A stretch of 64,000 nucleotides of DNA from Salarchaeum japonicum_A (GTDB taxonomy: Archaea; Halobacteriota; Halobacteria; Halobacteriales; Halobacteriaceae), in contig NZ_JBNAMV010000004.1 of assembly GCF_049705945.1 (NCBI RefSeq), positions 62,001 through 126,000 of the forward strand. Direction: 5' to 3'. Below are positions 51,502 to 59,480 of the stretch, in pieces. A program made the position numbers and the translations under genes. The number at the start of each line of letters is the position of its first letter. Position 1 is the first letter of the stretch. The notes beneath the pieces are model-generated. The model was not told the DNA's origin. It saw nothing but the letters and a program-made list of their open reading frames with translations, and made no database searches.

Positions 51502-52251
51502 CTACACGTCGAGCTCGTTCGCGAACCAGGTTTCCAGGGACTCGGTGAGCACGGATGCGAACCGCGAGTTCGCGCTCCACATCGCGGTCTCGGTCGCGCC
51601 GTCGTGCACGCCGAGTACGATCGTGTCGCCGTCCACGAGCGCGACTCTGCTCGACGGCGGCGTTGGCTCCATCGGCGTCCCGACTCTGCTGGTTTCGAGG
51701 CCTGCGTCGGTCGCGTCGGCGAGCACGTCTTCGTCCTCGCTCACGACCTGCACGACGACGCCGCGGTCGGCCGCGTCGGCGAGCGCGTCCCGGATGGCGT
51801 CGGGGAAGAACGCGGTGTCTCCCGTGCCGAACAACGCGCGGTCGGTCGCGTCCTCGATAACGTCGACGATGCGGTCGGCGACGGCGTCCGTGCCGGTGAC
51901 CGTCCAGATGGCCTCCCGGTTCTCGTCGGGATCCGCGAGTTCGCCCTGCACGGACTCGATGTAGTCGAACGCGCGGTCGCGGTCGGCCTCGAATCGCTCC
52001 CGGAGGTGGTCGCGCGCCGCGTCCAGCGACACCGGACGGTAGCGGCGCGGCGTCGTCTGCTGGACTTCGAGCAGCCCGGCGTGTTCGAGGTCCTCGGCGG
52101 CGCCGTACACCTGCGACCGCGGCACGTCAGCCACTTCGGCCACGTCGCTCGCCGTGCCGGTGCCGAGGCGCTGGAGCGCCACGAACACGCGGGCTTCGTA
52201 CGTCGAGAGGCCGAGCCGGGTGAGAGCGTCGACCGCGTCCGGTTCGTTCAT
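51502..52251 (-). CDS. TrmB-family transcriptional regulator
   Basis: 249 residues from the ATG at 52251. N-terminal winged helix: ALTRLGLSTYEARVFVALQRLGTGTASDVAEVADVPRSQVYGAAEDLEHAGLL, then a linker with a coiled-coil-like helix and a C-terminal PLD-like effector domain (ALFGTGDTAFFPDAIRDALADAADRGVVVQVVSED). Its start codon overlaps the stop of the RND exporter gene (ATGA), so the two are cotranscribed; it probably controls that exporter or the following ABC genes. Confidence 0.9.
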   Translation of the reverse strand: MNEPDAVDALTRLGLSTYEARVFVALQRLGTGTASDVAEVADVPRSQVYGAAEDLEHAGLLEVQQTTPRRYRPVSLDAARDHLRERFEADRDRAFDYIESVQGELADPDENREAIWTVTGTDAVADRIVDVIEDATDRALFGTGDTAFFPDAIRDALADAADRGVVVQVVSEDEDVLADATDAGLETSRVGTPMEPTPPSSRVALVDGDTIVLGVHDGATETAMWSANSRFASVLTESLETWFANELDV

Positions 52252-55200
52252 TCGTCCTGGGTCAGCCACTGCTGGTGGATGCGTTCGTACTGCTCTGGCG
52301 ACAGCGCGCCCGCCTCGAGCTGCTCGGCGGCGAGCGCGAGGTCCTGCTGGCTCACTTCGCCCTCGCTGACGATGCGTTCGAACACGTCGCTCACGACGGT
52401 GACGAACCCGTCGCCCTCGACGGCCGTCGCGCCGCCGCGGGTGCGGAGTTCGCCGTCGAAGCGCACGGTCTCGTTGTCGCGGGCGTCGGACGGAACCGAG
52501 ACTGTGTACTCGACGCGGCCGGGCGTCGGGTCGTCAGTCTCCCAGACGGCGTAGAGCGTGCCGTCGCTGACCGTGGCGCTGAGCGGTTCGGGGTCGACGT
52601 GGTCGAGCGATTCGACCGGTGCGTCCTCCCGAAGGAGCGCGCGACCGGACAGTTCTGGGAGGTGGACGACGACTGTCGCTTCGCCGCCGGGCTGCACGAA
52701 CCGCGGCGAGGCGTCGCGGGTCGGCGCGTCGCTCGCGACCGCAGCGTCGTCGGCCGCTGTCGCGTCGTCGCTGCCGGCGTCGCCGTCGAACTCGTCGCCG
52801 CCGAGCGGGTTCGTGTACCGCGTCCAGACGACGAGAAGGCTCGGCAGCACGAGCACGGCTGCGAGGAACGCGTAGATGATGGTCATGCCCGTGATGATGC
52901 CGAACTGTTGGAGCGGCGGGAGCACGGCGAACACGAGCACGCCGAATCCGCCGACAGTGGTCGCGGCACTCCCGAGGAGCGCGCCACCGGTCCCCTTGAG
53001 CGCGACGCGAAGGGCTTCGAACGCGTCCTCGCGGCGTTCGAGTTCCTGGTTGTACCGCTCGCTCAAGTGGATGCTGTACGCGACCCCGAGTCCGACCGTG
53101 AGGCTCGTGATCATCCCCGTGAGGACGTTGAACGGGATTCCCGCGAGATACATCGTCCCGAGAATCCACGCGACGCTGAACACGACGGGGAGCAGAGTCA
53201 CGAGCCCGAGTGTCGCACTGCCCTCGGTGAGCCGGTAGGCAGCCATCAGGAAGACGACGATGGCGACCAGGGTGACGATGAGGCTCTCGATGACGGTTTC
53301 GAGCAGCTGGTCCTGAATTATCTTGAAGGTGATGCTCTGCCCGGTCGCGGTGGCGGTGAGGCCGTTGCCGTCGACGATTTCCGCGACGGCCCGCATTTGC
53401 TCTGTGATGTCGGCGTTGGACGCACCGCCCGAGACGGAGACGACCATCCGGAGCGCCGCGTAGTTGTCGCCCTCTTGGGCGATGACGCCCTGCGCCTGGT
53501 TGGGCGCGACGGCGAACAGCGCGTCGTAGACAGCCGCAACGTTGCGGTCGGGGACACCGTTCCCGTCGGTGTCCGCGGCGGTGTACGTCTCGTTGAAGGT
53601 CTCGTTCTGCGCCGCCACCTCCTCCATCACCGTGAGCGGGCTCTGGATGGCGGCGTCGCCGCCGGAGAGCGTGACGGTCACGTTCTTCTCAGCGGCAGCT
53701 TTCTGAGCGTCGTGGAGGCGTTCGAGCGCTGTATCGCTCGTCACCCCGTCCTCTATCAGTATTTGTGCCTGCGAGTCCTGCCGCAGGAAGTTATCGTTGA
53801 CGTACTGGAGGTTCTTCTTCGCCGTGTAGTCGTGGGGCTTGAACGGTTCCGGGAGGTCCTGCATCCACGCCGGCGGGTCCTCCGCGATGAAGTCCGTTTG
53901 ACTGAACGACGTGTCGACCTGCGTCGCGCCGTACGCACCGCCGGCGCTGAGGAGGACGGCGAACAGGATGACGAGCCACGGCGACTTCTTCGCCGCCGTG
54001 CTGCCGAGAGTGAGCGCCTTGCCGAGTCGGCCGCCGCCCGTGCCGAACGCGCGCTTCTTCCGGTCGTACCCACGAGATTCGAGGAACTCGTCGAGTTCGA
54101 CCTTCACCGCGGGAATCAGCACGCCGAACACGAGGAGCGCCGCGGTGATGCCGACGCTGGACACGATACCGAAGTTCTGAATCGGCGGGAGCGGACTGAC
54201 GAGGTTCGAGAGGAACCCGATGACGGTGGTCGCGGTCACCCAGACGAGGGCGATACCGACGCCGGCCAACGCGACCCGCATCGACCCGCGGGGGCCTTCC
54301 TCAACGGCCTCACGCTCCTCGCGGTGCCGCATGAAGATGTGTATCGCGTAGTCGATACTCAGCCCGATCAGCAGGACTGGAACGGCGATGAAGATCTGGT
54401 TGAACGAGATGTTCGCCCAGCCCATGAAGCCGAACGTCCACACGAGCACCGCGGCGATGCCGAGGAGGCCGAGCACGATGTCGAGGAGGTCGCGGTACGC
54501 GATGATGAGCGTGAGGAGGACGAAGATGAGGGCGAGCGGTCCGACGATGAGCACGCTGTCCGTCATGGACTGCGTGATTTCGTCAGCGATGATGCCGCCG
54601 CCGAACACCATGTAGGTGTTCCCGTCACTCCGGGACGTCGCAAGATCCTGTATTACGGTCTGCGTCTCGACGAGTCGGTCGCTCGCGGACCCCATTTCGC
54701 TGTCGCCCTGCGTGGTCTGCGTGACGAGTACCATCGTCGCGGACGCGCTCCCGGACTCGTAGTCCGTCGGCATCAGCGCGAGCAAGCCACCGCCGCTCCC
54801 GCCGTTCCCGTTCTGGAGGAGGGTGCCGACGAGCGAGTCGACTTCGCTCGCGTTCATGGACCGGAGTTGGTCTTTTTGCTCGGTCAGACTGGGCGTGTCG
54901 GCGTTCTGGAGGTCGTTCGCGTCCTCCTGAAGCGCCGCGTAGTCGTCAGCGAGCACGTTCCGCGTGCCGAGCGTGTACGCCTTGTCGACAGCCTGTTCGC
55001 TGGACGCGTTCCGTAGCTGCTGGGCGGCGGTTTCGAACGTCGCGTAGTCTGTGTCGTTCAGCTCAACCGACGTGCTCGCGCGAACGTCCGCGAACGCAGC
55101 CTCGATGGACGCATTCGGGTTCTGCCGGAGGTCCGTGAGCGCGGCGCGGAGCGCTGCCGCCGTCTCGTTCAACAGTTGGCGACGTTGTTCGAGTTCAGCG

Positions 55201-55586
55201 GCTTGCTCCTGTCGGATCGCCGTCGTCGCGACGGCGTTCGCCACGCCCGAGGTCGGTGACTCGTTCACCAGGGAGGGCGCGACAGTCGCGTTCTCTCGTA
55301 TCGACTGCTGGAGGTCGAGACTCTTGAGGAGTTGTTCTTTCGCGAGGACGTTTTCCCCGCGCATGATCACCTGAACGGATGTCGTGTTCTGGCCGGACTG
55401 GAAGGTGTCCTGAATGTAGTCGAGTTTCTGGTATTCGGTCGTGTCGCTCTGGAACGCCCCAAGCGACGACGACTGCTCGACCATCGGTGCGCCGGCGCCG
55501 ACGACGACCGTCAACAGCACCATGACGGCTATCGCGGCTTTACTGTGGTCGGTAACGGCGGTGACGAGGCGGTCGAACCGACTCAC
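52248..55586 (-). CDS. MMPL/RND-family exporter
   Basis: 1112 residues. Two repeats of a large extracellular loop plus a six-helix bundle: the first begins with a TM near residue 20, an outer domain with coiled-coil-like stretches (about 100-290), then helices from about 310 to 490; the second begins near 520, with helices to about 870. IGLSIDYAIHIFMRHREER and VGLGVAYSIHLSERYNQELERRE carry the charged Asp/His-containing motifs of RND transport helices. A cytoplasmic or outer extension of about 200 residues has beta domain character and ends with a short SHOCT-like helix pair (AAEQLEAGALSPEQYERIHQQW). Substrate probably lipid or hydrophobic compound. Confidence 0.93.
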   Translation of the reverse strand: MSRFDRLVTAVTDHSKAAIAVMVLLTVVVGAGAPMVEQSSSLGAFQSDTTEYQKLDYIQDTFQSGQNTTSVQVIMRGENVLAKEQLLKSLDLQQSIRENATVAPSLVNESPTSGVANAVATTAIRQEQAAELEQRRQLLNETAAALRAALTDLRQNPNASIEAAFADVRASTSVELNDTDYATFETAAQQLRNASSEQAVDKAYTLGTRNVLADDYAALQEDANDLQNADTPSLTEQKDQLRSMNASEVDSLVGTLLQNGNGGSGGGLLALMPTDYESGSASATMVLVTQTTQGDSEMGSASDRLVETQTVIQDLATSRSDGNTYMVFGGGIIADEITQSMTDSVLIVGPLALIFVLLTLIIAYRDLLDIVLGLLGIAAVLVWTFGFMGWANISFNQIFIAVPVLLIGLSIDYAIHIFMRHREEREAVEEGPRGSMRVALAGVGIALVWVTATTVIGFLSNLVSPLPPIQNFGIVSSVGITAALLVFGVLIPAVKVELDEFLESRGYDRKKRAFGTGGGRLGKALTLGSTAAKKSPWLVILFAVLLSAGGAYGATQVDTSFSQTDFIAEDPPAWMQDLPEPFKPHDYTAKKNLQYVNDNFLRQDSQAQILIEDGVTSDTALERLHDAQKAAAEKNVTVTLSGGDAAIQSPLTVMEEVAAQNETFNETYTAADTDGNGVPDRNVAAVYDALFAVAPNQAQGVIAQEGDNYAALRMVVSVSGGASNADITEQMRAVAEIVDGNGLTATATGQSITFKIIQDQLLETVIESLIVTLVAIVVFLMAAYRLTEGSATLGLVTLLPVVFSVAWILGTMYLAGIPFNVLTGMITSLTVGLGVAYSIHLSERYNQELERREDAFEALRVALKGTGGALLGSAATTVGGFGVLVFAVLPPLQQFGIITGMTIIYAFLAAVLVLPSLLVVWTRYTNPLGGDEFDGDAGSDDATAADDAAVASDAPTRDASPRFVQPGGEATVVVHLPELSGRALLREDAPVESLDHVDPEPLSATVSDGTLYAVWETDDPTPGRVEYTVSVPSDARDNETVRFDGELRTRGGATAVEGDGFVTVVSDVFERIVSEGEVSQQDLALAAEQLEAGALSPEQYERIHQQWLTQDE

Positions 55587-55729
55587 CCAACCACCACCGT
55601 TGTCAGTAGAATGCTACTCACAAATCTCACTCGTTCGTATCGAATGGCGTTCGGTACATATCCTTTCTGGAAGTGACACGCCTCCCGGCGGGGTGCGGAC
55701 CTATGTGGCGTGCGAACGTACACTCGGGT

Positions 55730-56671
55730 ATGTCGAGTGACTGGACGCCGTCCGAAATGGGGTCGCAGGCCGGAAACACCGTCGTCGTGACCGGTGCGAA
55801 CAGCGGCATCGGGTTCGAAGCGACGGCGGCGTTCGCCGCGGCCGGCGCGCACGTCGTCATGGCGTGCCGGAGCACCGACCGCGGCCGGAACGCGAAACGC
55901 GAAATCGAACAGGAGTATCCGGGGGCGTCCCTGACAGTGCACGAACTCGACCTCGGCGACCTCGATTCCGTCGAACGGTTCGCGGACTGGTATCGCGCGG
56001 AGTACGACGCGCTGAACGTCCTCGCGAACAACGCCGGCGTGATGGCGATACCGCGCTCCGAGACTGCGGACGGCTTCGAGACCCAGTTCGGCGTGAACCA
56101 CCTCGGGCACGCCGCGCTCACCGCGTACCTCCTCCCCGTACTCCGCCGGACGAACGGCGAGGCCCGCGTGGTCACACAGTCGAGCGGTGTCCACGAACGC
56201 GGCCGCATCGACTTCGACGACCTCCAGAGCGAACACGACTACGACAAGTGGGACGCGTACGCGCGGTCGAAACTCGCGAACGTCCTGTTCGCGTACGAAC
56301 TCGACCGCCGCCTCCGCGCGGCCGGCGCGAGCGTCACCAGCGTCGCCTGCCACCCCGGATACGCCGCGACCAACCTCCAACTCCGCGGCCCCGAAGCCGA
56401 GGGGAGTCGCCTCCGCGTGCTCGCGATGAAAGCCGCGAACGTCTTGGTCGCGCAGAGCGCCGAACAGGGCGCGTGGCCGCTCCTCTACGCCGCCACCGAG
56501 CCCGACATCGACGGCGGCGAATACGTCGGCCCCACTGGATTGTTCGACATGCGCGGCCACCCCGGCACCCAGCAGTCGAGCGACCGCTCCTACAGCGAGG
56601 ACACCGCGCGCCGCCTCTGGACCGTCTCCGAAGAACTCACCGGCGTCAGTTTCGACCTCCCCGAACCCTAG
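55730..56671 (+). CDS. Retinol dehydrogenase-like SDR
   Basis: 313 residues from the ATG at 55730. Motifs: TGANSGIGFEATAAF, MACRSTDRGRNAKREI (Arg pair that favours NADP), LANNAGVM, the Ser-Tyr pair with YARSKLANVLFAYEL, and HPGYAATNL. It belongs to the long-tailed group similar to animal retinol dehydrogenases and WW-domain oxidoreductases, with an added C-terminus (TARRLWTVSEELTGVSF). Substrate unknown. Divergent from the RND exporter gene with a 143-bp gap. Confidence 0.9.
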   Translation: MSSDWTPSEMGSQAGNTVVVTGANSGIGFEATAAFAAAGAHVVMACRSTDRGRNAKREIEQEYPGASLTVHELDLGDLDSVERFADWYRAEYDALNVLANNAGVMAIPRSETADGFETQFGVNHLGHAALTAYLLPVLRRTNGEARVVTQSSGVHERGRIDFDDLQSEHDYDKWDAYARSKLANVLFAYELDRRLRAAGASVTSVACHPGYAATNLQLRGPEAEGSRLRVLAMKAANVLVAQSAEQGAWPLLYAATEPDIDGGEYVGPTGLFDMRGHPGTQQSSDRSYSEDTARRLWTVSEELTGVSFDLPEP

Positions 56672-56713
56672 TCGACGCCGAGAATTTATACCGTATCAGT
56701 CCGGTGAGACCGT

Positions 56714-56947
56714 ATGGACGACGTCGAACTCGACGAACTCGTCTCCTCCCTGACCCCGCGCGAGGAGAACCGCGCACTGAAAACCTACCAGAACACCGTC
56801 TCCGTCGCCTGCCCCGCCTGCGGCGAGCCCTTCGACGACCTCGTCGTCTGCAAGGAAAACCCCACCAGTCTCAATCTCTCCCAGCAACTCGACTTCTGCG
56901 TCGGCGTCGACGACGACCGCGCACTCATCTTCACGCACAAACAGTAA
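56714..56947 (+). CDS. Small zinc-ribbon protein
   Basis: 77 residues. Cys ligands CPACGEPFDDLVVC suggest a zinc finger of C-x2-C...C type with one further ligand (His74 near the end is a candidate). An N-terminal helix (LDELVSSLTPREENRALKTYQN) and a C-terminal acidic segment flank it. The family appears widespread in haloarchaea, but I cannot name a function. Lies 42 bp after the SDR stop. Confidence 0.75.
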   Translation: MDDVELDELVSSLTPREENRALKTYQNTVSVACPACGEPFDDLVVCKENPTSLNLSQQLDFCVGVDDDRALIFTHKQ

Positions 56948-57084
56948 ACCCAGAACGCGCCGAACCGCCGACTATCGCGCGCTACGCCAGCCGATAGTAG
57001 ACCGCGGTTTCGTCCTCCGTCTCGACCTCCTTCGTCGTTACAGCACGCTCGGCTCCGAGTCGTGAGTTCTCGAAGAATGTGAAG

Positions 57085-57159
57085 TGCTCCGTCAGGGATT
57101 CGAACCCTGGTCCTTGCCGTGAGAGGGCAAGATGATTGGCCGGACTACACCAACAGAGC
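57085..57159 (-). tRNA. tRNA-Glu (anticodon CTC)
   Basis: 75 nt on the minus strand. Acceptor stem GCTCTGT pairs with ACGGAGC (one T-G pair) plus discriminator A; the anticodon stem TTGCC/GGCAA encloses CTCTCAC with anticodon CTC; the T arm is CAGGG-TTCGAAT-CCCTG. CCA is not encoded and no intron is present. Confidence 0.95.
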
Positions 57160-57215
57160 ACTGGTGCGTTCGTCCGCGGGCCGCGCCCGCTTCACTCGAT
57201 TGGAGACGCCGGCGA

Positions 57216-57223
57216 TATTTAAA
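57216..57223 (-). promoter_or_regulatory. TATA box for tRNA-Glu
   Basis: TTTAAATA on the minus strand, 60 bp upstream of the mature 5' end, a near-perfect archaeal TATA box; implies a 5' leader of about 30 nt. Confidence 0.75.
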
Positions 57224-57273
57224 CCTCACTTTTCGGGACGGGCCTGTGTCTTCGTGTCATCCGCTGCGCCGAG

Positions 57274-58359
57274 TCACCAGTCGTCGGGGAGGGTGCGTGG
57301 GATGACTTCGCGGCCGACGAGTGTTCGCTGTCCGAACGGCGAGGTGAGGAGGTCGAGGAAGGCGCGTCCGCGTTGGTCGGGGTCGCCGTGGGTGTAGAAG
57401 CCGACGGTGGCGGTCATCGGGTAGTCGTCGGAGACGCCGCGGCGCTCGCCGTCGACGAGGACGTCGAGCGTCGGGACGCCGCGGGCGTGGGCGAGGTGGA
57501 CGCCGCGAGCGGGGAGGACGCCGATGGCGTGCTCGCGGTTCGCGGCGGCCGTAACCATCTCGGCGGCCTGGCCGTACCGGGCGTCGACGCCGGCCGTTGC
57601 GTAGCCGTTCTGGCGGAGGAAGGTCTCGTACGGGAGGTTGGTGCCGGTGATGTCGGGGCCGAGGAAGACGAACGGTTCGCGGTCGGGGCCGCCGACGGCT
57701 TGCCACGTGTCGATGTCGCCGGCGAACACGCGGCGTATCCGGTCGGGGGTGAGCGCGTCCACGCCGGCGTCGGCGAGCCCGGGAGAGACGACGAACACCC
57801 AGCCGGCCCGGCCGACCGGGTGGCGGACGACTTCGTTCGCGCGCTCGCCGAACGGTCCCTTCGGGTTCGAGCCGTCGGCGCGCGGACCGTCGTCGACGGT
57901 GGCGAGGTCGACACGGTCGTCGAGGAGCGCGGACGCGACGCGGGGGGCGGGTCCGACGGCGGATGCGACGCGGAACGGCGGGTCGGCGCGGCCGCCGAAT
58001 GAGGTGATGCCCGCGCGACCCGCGAAGTAGTTCGCGAGGCGGTTCTGGAAGGACGGCCGGGTGTCGAAGCGCGACCAAACGACGCGGTCCGCGTCCGGTT
58101 TCGGGTTCGTGTTCCAGAGGCCGGCGGCGGGCTGCACGACCGAGGACAGCGTCGGCGTGCTCTGCACGGCCAACGTGGACGCGGCCCCCTCGCCAGTCCG
58201 ATTCTGTTCTCCGGTGGTCGGGCTGGTGGTCGTGTCGGCGGGCGGCGGGTCGCCGTCCGGCCAGAGGTCGGCGAGCCCGGAACAGCCGGCGAGTCCGGCG
58301 AGCGCGCCTGCGGCACCCGCGACGACCGCGCGACGCGTTCCGTGGGTGTCGGAGGGCAT
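57274..58359 (-). CDS. PstS-like phosphate-type binding lipoprotein
   Basis: 361 residues from the ATG at 58359. Twin-arginine signal TRRAVVAGAAGALAGLAGCSG with lipobox Cys and a Pro/Thr-rich linker (DPPPADTTTSPTTGEQ). The rest is a class-II binding-protein fold of the PstS type: ALTPDRIRRVFAGDIDTWQAVGG, GPDITGTNLPYETFL, AAANREHAIGVLPARG and VSDDYPMTATVGFYTHGDPDQRGRAFLDLLTSPFGQ. No pstCAB genes adjoin, so it may be an orphan sensor or partner of a distant transporter. Arg-rich frame upstream is not coding. Confidence 0.85.
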   Translation of the reverse strand: MPSDTHGTRRAVVAGAAGALAGLAGCSGLADLWPDGDPPPADTTTSPTTGEQNRTGEGAASTLAVQSTPTLSSVVQPAAGLWNTNPKPDADRVVWSRFDTRPSFQNRLANYFAGRAGITSFGGRADPPFRVASAVGPAPRVASALLDDRVDLATVDDGPRADGSNPKGPFGERANEVVRHPVGRAGWVFVVSPGLADAGVDALTPDRIRRVFAGDIDTWQAVGGPDREPFVFLGPDITGTNLPYETFLRQNGYATAGVDARYGQAAEMVTAAANREHAIGVLPARGVHLAHARGVPTLDVLVDGERRGVSDDYPMTATVGFYTHGDPDQRGRAFLDLLTSPFGQRTLVGREVIPRTLPDDW

Positions 58360-58447
58360 ACGCGGAGGTCGCCGCGGACGACTATTCAATCCCGGGGTGC
58401 GGGGTGTTTCGGTGGCTTGATTCCCGTGGGCGTGCGAGACCGAGATA

Positions 58448-59479
58448 ATGGCTCTCTGGGGTCTGGTGCCGTCGTCGCCGGCGGTGAACGCGCTCGTTCT
58501 CGCGGTGGCGACGGCGCTCGTCTGGGTGGGAAGCGGGTGGCTGGAGGAGTCCGCGGAGAACCTCGCGGCGTACTACGGCCTGCCGGCGGTCGTGCAGGGG
58601 TCAGTGGTGGTCGCGGTCGGGTCGAGCTTCCCCGAGTTGGCGAGCGTGGTGTTCGCGGCGCTCGCGGGCGCGTTCGACATCGGTATCGGCGCGGTGGTCG
58701 GGTCCGCTATCTTCAACGTTCTCGTGATTCCCGCGCTCTCGGGGCTGACGGCGGACGACGACCTGTCCGCGAGCCGCGCCATCGTCTACAAGGAAGCCCA
58801 GTTCTACATGCTCGCGGTGTCCGCGCTCGTCGTGACGCTCGCGCTCGCGGTCATCTACGCGCCCGGTCCGGGACCGGCGCTGAACGGCAATCTGACGCGG
58901 CCGCTCGCGATGATTCCGCTCCTCCTCTACGGACTCTACCTCTTCATTCAGTGGCAGGACGTGTCCGACGCCGACGCGCCCGGAAACCCGAGCATCTCCG
59001 CGCCGCGGGCGTGGGGGACGCTCGCCGCCGGCCTCCTGGTGATTCTCGTCGCGGTTGAGCAGCTCGTGCACGCCGTCGAATCCCTCGGCGGCACGTTCGG
59101 CGTCCCCGAGTTCCTGCTCGGCGTGACGGTCGTCGCGGCGGCGACGAGCCTCCCGGATACGCTCGTGAGCGTGCAGTCCGCGCGGGACGGGAACGGCGCG
59201 ACGAGCCTCGGAAACGTCTTCGGGTCGAACACGTTCGACCTCCTCGTCGCCGTGCCTGTCGGCGTGCTCATCGTCGGCGCGGTCACCGTGAACTTCGCGG
59301 TCGCGGTGCCGATGTTCGCCGTGCTCACGCTCGCCACCATCCTCCTGTTCACCGCGCTCCGCACCGACCTCTCCCTCACCACGGTCGAATCGGTCGCGTT
59401 GCTCACCAGCTACATTCTGTTCGTCGCGTGGGTCGTCGCGGAGACGCTCGGCGTCACGAGCGTCATCAAGGGCGCGTGA
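58448..59479 (+). CDS. Calcium/cation exchanger (CaCA family)
   Basis: 343 residues with about 10 helices. The two alpha repeats contain GSSFPELASVVFAALAGAFDIGIGAVVGSAIFNVLVIPA and ATSLPDTLVSVQSARDGNGATSLGNVFGSNTFDLLVAVP, each with the acidic residue (Glu or Asp) in the [GS]-x-S-x-P-[ED] motif that binds the cation. Exchanges Ca2+ or another divalent cation for Na+ or H+. Divergent from the lipoprotein gene with 88 bp between starts. Confidence 0.92.
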   Translation: MALWGLVPSSPAVNALVLAVATALVWVGSGWLEESAENLAAYYGLPAVVQGSVVVAVGSSFPELASVVFAALAGAFDIGIGAVVGSAIFNVLVIPALSGLTADDDLSASRAIVYKEAQFYMLAVSALVVTLALAVIYAPGPGPALNGNLTRPLAMIPLLLYGLYLFIQWQDVSDADAPGNPSISAPRAWGTLAAGLLVILVAVEQLVHAVESLGGTFGVPEFLLGVTVVAAATSLPDTLVSVQSARDGNGATSLGNVFGSNTFDLLVAVPVGVLIVGAVTVNFAVAVPMFAVLTLATILLFTALRTDLSLTTVESVALLTSYILFVAWVVAETLGVTSVIKGA

Positions 59480-59480
59480 G

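Noticed and set aside
52275..55016. 913-codon plus-strand frame opposite the RND exporter
   Set aside because: The exporter is unmistakable; the opposite frame has no motif and overlaps it fully.
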